Positions 26,493-35,600 of a DNA stretch of 64,000 nt are shown piece after piece; positions within the stretch are counted from its first letter, which is position 1, and each line of letters begins with the position of its first letter. The notes beneath the pieces are model-generated. The model saw nothing but the letters and a program-made list of their open reading frames with translations, ran no database searches and was not told the DNA's origin. Origin of the DNA: Kitasatospora azatica KCTC 9699 (GTDB lineage Bacteria; Actinomycetota; Actinomycetes; Streptomycetales; Streptomycetaceae); contig NZ_JQMO01000002.1 of the NCBI RefSeq assembly GCF_000744785.1, forward strand, positions 1,426,001 through 1,490,000, read 5' to 3'. The translations under genes and the position numbers were made by a program.

Positions 26493-26955
26493 TCGGTGTC
26501 CAGTCCTTCGAAGGTGGTGGCCGCGACGCGCAGTGCGGCGAGCGCCTTGGGGGTGCCGATGTACGGCGCCAGGTGGACGAAGACCTCCACCACCTGACGG
26601 CGGGTCAGGCCGACCCGCAGGCTGCTGCGGATGTGGCCGGTGAGCTGCGGATCCACCCCGCCGAGGGTGGCCAGGGTGGCGAGGTTGACCAGTTGGCGGT
26701 CCCTCGGCTCCAGGCCGTCGCGCTGGTAGGTGCCGCCGAACAGGCTGGTGACGATCCAGTCGGGGAAGCCGGGGGCGATCCGCTCCAGGGCGGGGAGCGC
26801 GGCCTCCTGGGTGGCGCGGTCCTGGTACTCGTCGAGCAGGCGGTAGCCGGCCTCGCGGTCGAGGGTGGCGGAGGTCAGGGCGGGGGTCAGGCCGGGGTCG
26901 GGGCGGGGTTCGTTTCGCGGTTCAGGTGGGGGTTCAGGTTCAGGCCGGGGTTCAC
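26489..26955 (-). pseudogene. Carboxymuconolactone decarboxylase-like protein, frameshifted near the start
   Basis: The main frame encodes about 135 residues of the AhpD/CMD family: YQDRATQEAALPALERIAPGFPDWI, DGLEPRDRQLVNLATLATLGGVDPQLTGHI, GLTRRQVVEVFVHLAPYIGTPKALAALRVA, ending EGLDTE. It lacks the CxxC of AhpD, as CMD-type members do. No start codon exists in that frame before the middle. The natural start is a GTG at 26955 overlapping the DUF4865 stop, in another frame (VNPGLNLNPHLNRETNPAP). The 467-bp length is one short of a multiple of three. One extra C in the run at about 26890-26915 restores a 155-residue protein. Confidence 0.75.
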
Positions 26956-27518
26956 CAGTGCCGTCCCTGGGTCAGCTCGGACAGCTCCGGGGCGGACAGG
27001 TGCAGCACCTGGAAGCGGTCGCCCTCGGCGGCCAGTTCCTCGCCGCCGAGGCTGAAGGTCAGCAGTTCCCAGCGGGCCGGGTCGACGGCGAGCGCGGTGG
27101 AGTGCCCGGTACTGGGCAGCCGCTCGGCGGCCCGCTCGATCGCCTCCGCCGGGTCCGCGCCGAGCGGGAGCGGCTCGATCCGGCGCACGGCCGTGGTCGG
27201 GGCGGTGCCGAACTCCGGGCCGCGCCGGAATGCCGCGCCGAGCCAGGAGTTCACCGTCGGGCGCCCGAAATCCGCACTCAGCGCTCGAAATCCCGGGCCC
27301 CACAGGAAGCTGTTCATCCCCTCGGCGGTGCGCCAGAGGTAGAACGGCGCGTACTGGTTGACCGGTGAGCCGGCCGTGCCGCGCTCGCGGATCAGAAAGG
27401 CCTTCAGTCCGAGGCCCGGAAAGGCGTCCAGCAGGTGGCCCTTCTCCTTGACCCGGCGCCGGACGATCTCCATCTCGTAGTCGGCCGGCAAGGTGATCTC
27501 GTACTGCATCGCCTGCAT
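26952..27518 (-). CDS. DUF4865 family protein
   Basis: 188 residues matching DUF4865: MQYEITLPADYEMEIVRRRVKEKG, FPGLGLKAFLIRERG, NQYAPFYLWRTAEGMNSFLWGPGF, and FGRPTVNSWLGAAF. The fold resembles dimeric ferredoxin-like monooxygenase-type proteins, but no activity is established. The start at 27518 (MQAMQYE) has AGGGGGA upstream, and a second ATG lies nine bases in. It leads an operon with the CMD-like and PTE-like genes. In other genomes DUF4865 genes sit beside TetR/LysR regulators and tautomerase- or CMD-type genes; here no regulator gene is adjacent, only an operator. Confidence 0.85.
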   Translation of the reverse strand: MQAMQYEITLPADYEMEIVRRRVKEKGHLLDAFPGLGLKAFLIRERGTAGSPVNQYAPFYLWRTAEGMNSFLWGPGFRALSADFGRPTVNSWLGAAFRRGPEFGTAPTTAVRRIEPLPLGADPAEAIERAAERLPSTGHSTALAVDPARWELLTFSLGGEELAAEGDRFQVLHLSAPELSELTQGRHW

Positions 27519-27571
27519 GGCGGGGTTCCCCCTGTTTCGGTCCGGTCGCTGTTCGTTGCCTGCCGTGCTGA

Positions 27572-27593
27572 CTGTACATACTAGTAGGTACAG
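27572..27593 (-). promoter_or_regulatory. TetR-type palindromic operator for the DUF4865 operon
   Basis: CTGTAC-ATACTAGTAG-GTACAG (22 bp): 6-bp arms are perfect and the centre contains TACTAGTA, itself palindromic. It lies about 55 bp before the DUF4865 start in a locally AT-rich patch. The form fits a TetR-family site; no such regulator gene lies in the window. Confidence 0.6.
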
Positions 27594-27758
27594 AGCGCCA
27601 GTACCGTTTCCCTTTCGTGCCCGTTTCGTGGCCGCGCCCGCCCGTAAAAAGGGTGGACAGGGATCGGCCGACACGCGATAGTGACCGCGGAATAGTTGAA
27701 TCTTCACGTGTTGTTGTCCGGGTCGGTAGTTCGAGTACGCCGAAAGGAGCAAGTCGTC

Positions 27759-28085
27759 GTGATCGCCCCCACTCCCGCCGAGGAGTACACCCGGGCCCAG
27801 CTGTTCTTCGATGCCAAGGCCTATGCGGATGCCGCGCTGATCCTGGAACCCCTGGTCGCCGCGGAGCCCACCCAGTTGGCCGCCCGGATGCTGCTCGCCC
27901 GCAGCTACTACCACTCGGCGCAGCTCGGCCGCGCCGCCGCCGAACTGCGCCGGATCCTCGACCAGGACCCTGCCGAGAGCTACGCCCACCTGATGCTCGG
28001 CCGCACCCTGGAGCGCCAGGGCCGCGCCGAGGAGGCCCGCCCGCACCTGCGGATGGCCGCCGCGATGACCGAGGCCTTCGCCTGA
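27759..28085 (+). CDS. Tetratricopeptide-repeat protein
   Basis: 108 residues made of about three TPR helical pairs: TRAQLFFDAKAYADAALILEPLVAAEPTQLAARMLLARSYYHSAQLGRAAAELRRILDQDPAESYAHLMLGRTLERQGRAEEARPHL carries the W/L-G-Y-A-P spacing of the repeat. The GTG at 27759 has AAGGAG nine bases upstream. TPRs mediate protein contacts; the partner is unknown. It is divergent from the DUF4865 operon and transcribed alone. Proteins of this size and sequence type are common single genes in Streptomyces. Confidence 0.85.
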   Translation: MIAPTPAEEYTRAQLFFDAKAYADAALILEPLVAAEPTQLAARMLLARSYYHSAQLGRAAAELRRILDQDPAESYAHLMLGRTLERQGRAEEARPHLRMAAAMTEAFA

Positions 28086-28179
28086 GCAACCGCTCACCCC
28101 AAGGGCTGATCCCCCACGGACCGCCGCCCGCCCGCACCCCCACGCGGGCGGGCGGCTCCGCGTCCGCTCCACCGGACCC

Positions 28180-28239
28180 TTGCCGCCAGTCCCTTGCTAT
28201 CTACCCCCTGCCGTCTGCCCTTTGCCGCCAGTCCCTTGC
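28180..28239. repeat. 18-bp direct repeat downstream of the LysE gene
   Basis: TTGCCGCCAGTCCCTTGC occurs at 28180-28197 and exactly again at 28222-28239, immediately before the LysE stop at 28242. Confidence 0.85.
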
Positions 28240-28241
28240 CG

Positions 28242-28856
28242 TCAGGCCTGCAGCAGCAGGTGGACCGCGAGGTAGGCGACCAGCGCGCTGGAGAGCAGCG
28301 CGGTGGCCAGCCGACCGCGCTCGCTGGTGAGCACCCGCCCGAGCAGCGCGCCGCCGGCGGCCAGCAGCACCTGCCAGGAGGCGGAGGCGAGGAACGCGGC
28401 GAGCACGAAGACCGCGGCGGCCAGTGCGACCCCGCCGCCCGCATCCGCCGCACCCCCGAGCACCAGCGCGGCGAAGTACACCACCGTGGCCGGGTTGAGC
28501 AGGGTCAGGCCGAGCAGCGCCAGATAGGCGCGCGCCGGCGAGGCGGCGAGCACCGACGGGCCCGCACCGCGCTTCCGAGCCCCCCAGGCGGTCCGCCCCG
28601 CGATCACCAGTAGCACCACACCGGCCGCCCAGTGCAAGGGAGTTGACACCGGCTCAAGGACCTCGGCGACGCTCTGCCCACCGAACACCGCGAGCGCCGC
28701 ATACGCCCCGTCAGCCGTCGCGACCCCGAGCGCGGCCGCCACCGAGACCCGCCAACCGGTGCGCGCCGCCAGGCCGACCAGCAGCGCGCCGATGGCGCCG
28801 ACGGGCACGGCTATGCCGTAACCGGCCAACAGGCCGGCCAGCACGGCGCCCCTCAT
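28242..28856 (-). CDS. LysE-family amino-acid exporter
   Basis: 204 residues with six hydrophobic segments. The N-terminal helix has the LysE/RhtB mark [40 protein letters not shown]. The second half starts LLGLTLLNPATVVYFAALVLGG, the NP-containing repeat typical of the family. The predicted role is efflux of amino acids or similar small molecules. The ATG at 28856 has only a distant GGACGG; the frame continues upstream by about 195 low-quality codons without a membrane protein character, so the short form is preferred. It is a single gene. Confidence 0.85.
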   Translation of the reverse strand: MRGAVLAGLLAGYGIAVPVGAIGALLVGLAARTGWRVSVAAALGVATADGAYAALAVFGGQSVAEVLEPVSTPLHWAAGVVLLVIAGRTAWGARKRGAGPSVLAASPARAYLALLGLTLLNPATVVYFAALVLGGAADAGGGVALAAAVFVLAAFLASASWQVLLAAGGALLGRVLTSERGRLATALLSSALVAYLAVHLLLQA

Positions 28857-29067
28857 GGCGCGGTCGGCACGGTCCGTCCGGAAGCACCGGCCTGCTGTCG
28901 GCGCGTCTCTTCCCCGAGCGGGAGGACCAGCGGACGCGACGGCGAGGCGGAAGTCATGCGCGCCATGCTGCTCGCGGCCCGGGTGCCTCGGCAAGCGATT
29001 TACGCTCCAACCCCCGGTCCTACCGCTTCCCGGACCGCAGCCGCCGAGCTGCGTAGCCGAGGAAGGG

Positions 29068-29934
29068 TCACCCGGCCGGCAGCGGTGCCGGTTCGGCCGG
29101 GTCCTTCCACCAGACGAAGACCTCGGTGCTCGGCTGGCGTTCGGAGAACCGGCCCGACGGGGAGACCTCCCGCAGGAGTCGGCGCAGGTCCGCCTCGAAG
29201 TCGTCGCGGCCCGTGCCGAACAGGTGCGGCGCCGAGAACGACATCGAGAACACCCCCGCGACCACGTCCTCGCTGGTGCGTTCCAGGGCCTGTCCGCCGG
29301 GGACGACATGGCGCTCGGGACCGGTGAATCCCGCCCGGGCGAGCACTGCTGCCTCACCGCCGGGTGTCCCGTGCGGCAGCACGCCCCGGCCGGCCCGTCG
29401 GACCGGTCCCAGGTAGCGCCGGACCAGCTCGTCCATCGCCGCATAGGGCACCGCGGGGTGCGGAAGGCCGTCGACTGTTCGGGTCTCCGTCTTCAGGTCC
29501 GCGATGTGCACCAGTGCCCCGCCCGGCTCGAGCATGCCCCGGACGGTCGCCGCCACCAGGTCGCGGTCCATCCAGTGGAAGGAGTTGCCGAAGGTCGCGA
29601 CGGTGCAGGTGCCCAGGCCTGCGGGCAGCTCCTCGGCCCGGGCCCGCACCCACCGCGCCTTCGCGCTCACTCCGGCCCGGGCGGCCCCGCGCGCGGCTTC
29701 GGTGATCATCCCGCTGTCCGGGTCGACGCCGACGATCTCACCGAACAGGCGCGCCAGCTCCAGGGCCAAGGTGCCCGGTCCACATCCCACGTCGAGCAGG
29801 CGCCCTCGCCCGTCGAGCTTCAGGACCTCGGCGAGCACGTCCACCAGCCCGGGGGCGTACGGCAGCCTGCCGCGCTGGTAGTAGCCGGCCGTACCCGAGA
29901 ACAGCGTGTCGTCCCACTCCCAGTCGGCAACCAT
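29068..29934 (-). CDS. Class I SAM-dependent methyltransferase
   Basis: 288 residues. Motif I is LLDVGCGPGTLALELARLF (residues about 46-64), followed by IVGVDPDSGMITEA and the post-I region VATFGNSFHWMDRDLVAATVRGMLEPGGALVHIAD, all typical of the UbiE/trans-aconitate methyltransferase group. The N-terminal FSGTAGYYQRGRLPYAPGLVDVLAEVL is also common there. ATG 29934 follows AGGGACGG. The substrate is unknown. It is divergent from the imuA' gene across 183 bp that include the LexA box, but there is no sign that it is SOS-regulated. Confidence 0.85.
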   Translation of the reverse strand: MVADWEWDDTLFSGTAGYYQRGRLPYAPGLVDVLAEVLKLDGRGRLLDVGCGPGTLALELARLFGEIVGVDPDSGMITEAARGAARAGVSAKARWVRARAEELPAGLGTCTVATFGNSFHWMDRDLVAATVRGMLEPGGALVHIADLKTETRTVDGLPHPAVPYAAMDELVRRYLGPVRRAGRGVLPHGTPGGEAAVLARAGFTGPERHVVPGGQALERTSEDVVAGVFSMSFSAPHLFGTGRDDFEADLRRLLREVSPSGRFSERQPSTEVFVWWKDPAEPAPLPAG

Positions 29935-30091
29935 GGCCGTCCACCGTCCCTCTCAGTAATCGGTTCGGGTAAAACGCCTACAAGATCACACCAGCCGGTG
30001 ACTCAGGTGACATTTATCGCGACCAGCTGTCATCCAGCGCGACCATTCGAAAGAAAATCGCCCGTCCGTTCGAATCTGACTTGAATCTTTG

Positions 30092-30105
30092 CGAACGGAT
30101 GTTCG
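30092..30105 (+). promoter_or_regulatory. LexA (SOS) box upstream of imuA'
   Basis: CGAAC-ggat-GTTCG is a perfect match to the actinobacterial/Bacillus-type LexA core. It ends 12 bp before the GTG of imuA', where it would cover the -10 region. The mutasome genes downstream are classical LexA targets in actinobacteria. Confidence 0.85.
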
Positions 30106-30117
30106 ATCCTTGGCCCT

Positions 30118-30840
30118 GTGGCCACCCCCGTACTTCTCCCGCAGGCGGCACCGGCGCCCTCCGAGGACGGGCCGGTGCCGGTGCCCGACGTGCTCGCGCG
30201 GCTGTTGCCCGGGCGGGGGCTGCGGCGAGGGGCCGCGGTCTCGGTGGCGGACGACGCCGGGCTGCTGCTCGCGCTGGCCTCGGGGGGCGGGCAGACGGCG
30301 GACGGGTGGTTCGCGGCGGTCGGGCTGCCCGAACTGGGGCTGCTCGCGGCCAGCGGGTACGGGATCGACCCCGGGCGGCTGCTGCTGGTGGACGAGCCCG
30401 GGCGGCAGTGGCCCGAGGTGGTGGCGGCGCTGGCGGGTGCGGTGGCGGTGATCCTGCTGCGGCCGACCGCCGGGGCGGTGGCACCGCAGCTGGCGGCGCG
30501 GATCGGGGCGGTACTGCGACGGACCGGCTGCGTGCTGCTGGTGGCCGGCGCCTGGCCGGGGGCCGAGCTGCGGCTCAGCGTGCGGGAGAGCCGCTGGGTC
30601 GGGCTGGGCGCCGGGCACGGGCTGCTGGCCGGACGGCAGACGGAGGTCCTGGTCGAGGGCCGGGGCGCGGCGGCGCGCGGGCGTTCGGGGCGGGTCTGGC
30701 TGCCGGACGAGCACGGGGTGGTGCGGGCGCTGACTCCGCAGGAGGCAGCTGGCGGCGCCCTCGCGCCCGCCGCGATCGGGGTGGGGCACGGCGAGCAGCC
30801 GGGCGACGCGGTGGGGCGGGGGCGGCTGACGGCGGTGTGA
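30118..30840 (+). CDS. ImuA'-like mutasome protein (RecA/SulA-like)
   Basis: 240 residues, Ala/Gly/Leu rich, with the RecA-core-like order seen in actinobacterial ImuA': PVPDVLARLLPGRGLRRGAAVSV, ASGGGQTADGWFAAVGLPELGLLAASGYGIDPGRLLLVDEP, VVAALAGAVAVILL and VRESRWVGLGAGHGLLAGRQTEV. The Walker A site is degenerate, as expected for ImuA'. It should act with ImuB to bring DnaE2 to damaged DNA. The LexA box ends 12 bp before the GTG, so the transcript may be nearly leaderless. The stop is one base before imuB. Confidence 0.8.
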   Translation: MATPVLLPQAAPAPSEDGPVPVPDVLARLLPGRGLRRGAAVSVADDAGLLLALASGGGQTADGWFAAVGLPELGLLAASGYGIDPGRLLLVDEPGRQWPEVVAALAGAVAVILLRPTAGAVAPQLAARIGAVLRRTGCVLLVAGAWPGAELRLSVRESRWVGLGAGHGLLAGRQTEVLVEGRGAAARGRSGRVWLPDEHGVVRALTPQEAAGGALAPAAIGVGHGEQPGDAVGRGRLTAV

Positions 30841-30841
30841 G

Positions 30842-32632
30842 ATGACTGCTGTCGAGATCGACGCCCTGCGGGTGCTGGTGGTCTGGTACCCGGACTGGCC
30901 GATCGTCGCCACCGGCGGGGTCGGCGACGACCCGCGGACCCCGGTGGCCGTGGTCGAGGGCGGGCGGGTGCTGGCCTGTTCGGACTCGGCCCGACTGGCG
31001 GGTGTGCGGCGCGGGCAGCGGCTGCGCCTCGCCCACCGGCTCTGCCCCGAACTGCGGCTGCGCGAGCGGGATCCGGAGGCGGAGACCCGGCGGTTCGAAC
31101 CCGTGGTGGCCGCCGTCGAGGCGTTCACCCCCCGGGTCGAGGTGCTGCGCCCCGGCCTGTGCGCGATCCAGGTCAAGGGCCCGGCCCGCTACTTCGGCGG
31201 CGAGCGGGCACTGGCCGGCGCGGTGGCCCGGGCGCTGGCGGTGCTGGGCGCAGAGCGCGGGGAGCTGCCGGGCGGACCGGACCGCGAGACGGACTGGGGC
31301 GGCCCGGTCGCCGGCCAGGACACCCACGTCGACCAGGACACCCACGCCGACCAGGACGCCCACGTCGATCAGGACACCCAGGCCCCGGCCGAGCAGACCC
31401 CCGACGACGAGACGGCCCCCCGCCCTCGGGTCGGGGTGGCGGACGGCGTCTTCGCCGGCGTGCTCGCCGCTCGGGCGGGGGTGCTGGTGCCGGCCGGGCG
31501 GACGGCGGAGTTCCTCGCGCCCTATCCCGTCTCGGTGCTCGCCGACGAGCCGCTCGCGGAGCTGCTGGTGCGGCTCGGCGTGCCCACCCTCGGGGACTTC
31601 GCGCGACTGCCCTCGGGCACCGTGGCCGACCGCTTCGGGACTGCGGGGCAGGCCGCGCACCGACTGGCGCGGGGCCTGGAGGCCCGCCCGCCGGTCACCC
31701 GGACCCCCGGGGTCGACCTCGCGGTGGAGCAGCGCTTCGACCCGCCCGAGCTGCTGGCCGAGCCGCTGGTCTTCGTCGGCCGGGCGCTCGCCGAGCAGTT
31801 GCACCAGAAGCTGGCCGGTGCCGGACTGGCCTGTCGGCGGGTCTCGGTCGAGGTGACCTGTGCGGACGGCAGCACGGCGGCCCGGCTCTGGCAGCACGAG
31901 GGGCGCCTGTCCGCACCGGCGCTGGCCGAGCGGGTGCGCTGGCAGCTGCAGGCCTGGCAGACCTCGGGGCAGTTCGCGCCGAGGGCGTGGGGGTCCCGCG
32001 GGCCGGCGGCTGGGGGCGGGTCTCCCGGGCCGGAGGCTGAGGCCTGGTCTCCCGGGCCGGAAGCTGGGGTCGGGTTCACCGCGCTACGCCTGGTGCCGGA
32101 CGAGCTGGTGGCGGACCACGGTCGGCAGCTGGCGCTCTGGGGGCAGGCGCTGGTCGCCGACCGGGTGGAGCGGGCCGCGGCCCGGGTGCAGGCGCTGCTC
32201 GGGTACGGCGGGCTGAGCCGGGTGGAGCGGGTCGGCGGGCGCGGTCCGGGCGAGGTGCTGGTCAGGGTGCCCTGGGGCGAGCAGCCGGAGCCGGCCGCCG
32301 ACCGGGACGCACCCTGGCCGGGTCGGCTCACCCACCCCGCCCCCGGGGTGGTGCTGCGGACACCGCTGCCGGTGACCGTGCTGGACGCGGCGGGGCAGCC
32401 GGTCGGGGTGACCGGCCGGGCCGAGGTCTCCGCGGCGCCGACCCAGCTGGTGCTGAACGGGCGGATCTCGGTGATCACCGGCTGGGCCGGGCCGTGGCCC
32501 GCCGTCGAGCAGTGGTGGGACCCGGACGCGGCCCGCCGCCGGGCCAGGTTCCAGGTCACCCTCGCGGACGGGCGGGCGCTGCTGCTCGTCCTGGAGGGCG
32601 GCGGCTGGGGTGTGGAGGCCGCCTACAGCTGA
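30842..32632 (+). CDS. imuB: ImuB, Y-family polymerase-like mutasome adaptor
   Basis: 596 residues related to Y-family polymerases but lacking the DxD catalytic motif: the N-terminus reads LVVWYPDWPIVA, where active enzymes have acidic residues. Little-finger-like and helix-hairpin-helix parts follow (LGVPTLGDFARLPSGTVADRFG). A beta-clamp-binding motif, QLALWG (429-434), closely resembles the one mapped in mycobacterial ImuB. Two inserted linkers are unusual: a DTHVDQ-type 18-bp repeat at residues about 159-185 and a Gly/Pro-rich duplication at about 380-412. It should recruit DnaE2 to the clamp. Translation is coupled to imuA'. Confidence 0.93.
   Translation: MTAVEIDALRVLVVWYPDWPIVATGGVGDDPRTPVAVVEGGRVLACSDSARLAGVRRGQRLRLAHRLCPELRLRERDPEAETRRFEPVVAAVEAFTPRVEVLRPGLCAIQVKGPARYFGGERALAGAVARALAVLGAERGELPGGPDRETDWGGPVAGQDTHVDQDTHADQDAHVDQDTQAPAEQTPDDETAPRPRVGVADGVFAGVLAARAGVLVPAGRTAEFLAPYPVSVLADEPLAELLVRLGVPTLGDFARLPSGTVADRFGTAGQAAHRLARGLEARPPVTRTPGVDLAVEQRFDPPELLAEPLVFVGRALAEQLHQKLAGAGLACRRVSVEVTCADGSTAARLWQHEGRLSAPALAERVRWQLQAWQTSGQFAPRAWGSRGPAAGGGSPGPEAEAWSPGPEAGVGFTALRLVPDELVADHGRQLALWGQALVADRVERAAARVQALLGYGGLSRVERVGGRGPGEVLVRVPWGEQPEPAADRDAPWPGRLTHPAPGVVLRTPLPVTVLDAAGQPVGVTGRAEVSAAPTQLVLNGRISVITGWAGPWPAVEQWWDPDAARRRARFQVTLADGRALLLVLEGGGWGVEAAYS
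31316..31387 (+). repeat. 18-bp in-frame tandem repeat inside imuB
   Basis: Units at 31316, 31334, 31352 and 31370 (the last partial), type unit CAGGACACCCACGTCGAC. They encode a (Q-D-T-H-V/A-D)n acidic/His linker not found in the conserved core of the family. Confidence 0.85.
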
Positions 32633-32687
32633 CACCCCAACAAATCTGACGCACCATCAGCAGAACCGAGCAAGGACCACCCGCACC

Positions 32688-35600
32688 ATGGGCTTCGACA
32701 GTCAGCACCAGCTCCCCTGGAATGAACTCCGCCGCCGGATGACCGCCCCGGCGCCATCGGCGGCAGCCGACCCGGCCACCCCGGCCGGCCCGGTCGCCGC
32801 CGAGCGCCCGCGGCTCACGGCTGTCGAGACGCCCTGGGCGGAACTCCACGTGCACTCCGCCTTCAGCTTCCTGGACGGTGCGAGCGAGCCCGAGGACCTG
32901 GTCGCCGAGGCGCTGCGGCTGGGCCTGGAGACCCTGGCCGTCACCGACCACGACGGCCTGTACGGCGCGGTGCGGTTGAGCCTGGCCGCCAGGGGAACCG
33001 GCCTGCGGACCGCGTTCGGCGCCGAGCTCGGTCTGCGCGGCGCGCCCGGTCTGCGCGGCGAACACCTGCTGGTGCTGGCCCGCTCCCCCACCGGCTACCG
33101 TCGGCTCTCCGCCGCCATCGCCGCCGCCCAGCTGGCGGGCGAGGGCAAGGGGCGCCCGGTGTACGCCTTCGAGCAGCTCACCGAGGCGCACGGCGGCGAG
33201 TGGGCGGTGCTCACCGGCTGCCGCAACGGCCGGGTGCGGCGGGCTCTCGGCGAGCGCGGACCGGCTGCGGCGCTGCGCGAACTCCAGCTGCTGGCCGAGG
33301 CGTTCGGCCAGGAGAACGTCTTCGTCGAGCTGATCGACCACCGGCTGCCCGGCGACGATCCGGACAACGACCGGCTGGTCGCGCTGGCGGACCAGGCCGG
33401 TCTGGCGGTGGTGGCCTCCAACAACGTGCACCACGCCACCCCCGCCGAGGGCCGGTTGGCCCAGGGGCTGGCCGCGCTGCAGGCCCGTCGGACGGTGCAG
33501 GAAGCGGCCGGCTGGACCAGGGCGGCGGGCACCGCGCATCTGCGCTCGGGCGCCGAGATGGCCCGCCGACTGGCCAGGTTCCCCGGTGTGCAGCAGGCCA
33601 CCGCCGAGCTCGGCCGCTCCTGCTCGTTCGAATTCACCAGCCTGGACCCACAGTTGCCGGGCTTCCCGGTGCCCGAGGGGCAGACCGAGTTCGACCGGCT
33701 GCGCGAACTGACGCTGCGCGGCGCGGCCGAGCGCTTCGACCCCGCGAACGCGCAGGCGCACGCGCAGCTGGCCAAGGAGCTCGCCGTCATCGAACAGCTG
33801 GAGCTGGCCGGCTACTTCCTGATCGTCCACGACCTGGTGGAGTTCTGCCGGGCGACCGACATCTGGTGCCAGGGCCGGGGTTCGGCCGCCAACTCGGCGG
33901 TCTGCTACGCGCTCGGCATCACCGCCGTGGACCCGATCGCGTACCAGCTGCTCTTCGAGCGCTTCCTCAGCCTGGAGCGGGACGGCCCGCCCGACATCGA
34001 CCTGGACATCGAGCACCGCCGCCGCGAGGAGGTGATCCAGTACGTCTACCGGCGCTACGGCCGCGAGCACGCCGCCCAGGTGGCCAATGTGATCACCTAC
34101 CGCCCCCGGCTCGCGCTGCGCGACGCGGCCCGGGTGCTCGGCTACCCGACGGACCAGGTGAACGCCTTCTCCCGGCAGGTCGACTTCCACGGGCCGCCGC
34201 GCGAGGACGCCGTGATCCCCTCCGACGTCCTCGACCTCGGGCGGCAACTGCACGGCCTGCCGAGGCACTTGGGCATCCACTCGGGCGGCATGGTGCTGAC
34301 CCGGGAGCCGATCGGCGAGATCTGCCCGACCGAGTGGGCCCGGATGCCGGGCCGCTCGGTGCTGCAGTGGGACAAGGAGTCCACGGCCGGCGCGGGCCTG
34401 GTCAAGATCGACCTGCTGGGCCTGGGCATGCTCTCCGCGCTGCACGACGCCTGCGACCTGGTGGCCGCCCACCACGGGCGCCGGCTCGACCTGAACAGCA
34501 TCCCGAAGGAGGACGCGAAGGTCTACGAGATGCTCTGCCGGGCCGACACGGTCGGGGTCTTCCAGGTGGAGTCACGGGCCCAGATGTCCACCCTGCCCCG
34601 GCTGAAGCCGCGGGAGTTCTACGACCTGGTGGTGGAGGTCGCGCTGATCCGCCCCGGACCGATCCAGGGCGGCTCGGTCCACCCCTACCTGCGCCGTCGG
34701 GCCGGCCAGGAAGCTGCCGACTGCCCGCACCCGCTGATGAAGCGGGCCCTGGACAAGACCCTCGGGGTACCGCTCTTCCAGGAGCAGATGATGCAACTGG
34801 CCATCGACTGCGCCGGGTTCACCGGCGCCGAGGCGGACCGGCTGCGCCAGGCGATGGGGTCCAAGCGCTCGCACCAGCGGGTGGCCGAGCTGCGCCGGCG
34901 GCTGCTGGACGGGATGGCCGAGCGCGGCATCCCGGCCGAGGTGGCCGAGGACGTCTTCACCAAGATCGAGGCCTTCTCCAACTACGGCTTCCCGGAGAGC
35001 CATTCGATCAGCTTCGCCTACCTGGTGTACGCCAGCGCCTGGCTCAAGTACCACTATCCGGCGGCCTTCACCTGCGCCCTGCTGGCCAACCAGCCGATGG
35101 GCTTCTACTCCCCGCTCAGCCTGATCTCGGACGCCCGCCGGCACGGGGTCACCGTGCACCCGGTGGACGTCAACCTCAGCGCGGCCGGCCCGACCCTGGA
35201 GGGGCCGCGGGATGCGCCGGCGATCCGGCTGGGGCTGGCCACCGTGCGCGGGTTGGGCGAGGAGCAGGCACAGGCCGTCGCGGCCGGGCAGCCGTACCAG
35301 GGGCTGGAGGACTTCGCGCACCGGACCGGCCTTTCGGCGCCGGTGCTCGAGGCGCTGGCCACGGCCGGCGCGTTCCGCTGCTTCGGACTGACGAGACGTC
35401 AGGCACTGTGGTCAGCCGGTGCGTTGGCGACCACCGGGCCCGGACTGCTGCCCGGGACCACCCCGGGGGCCGGTGCGCCCGAGCTGCCCGCGATGACGCC
35501 CGTCGAGGAGACCATCGCCGACCTGTGGGCCACCGGCTCCTCGGCCACCAGTCACCCGGTGGAACATGTCCGCCCCTCGCTGCGCCACATCGGCGCGCTT

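Noticed and set aside
31316..31387. A CRISPR-like array in imuB (regular 18-bp spacing)
   Set aside because: Units are directly adjacent with no spacers and are in frame as a peptide linker, so it is a tandem repeat.
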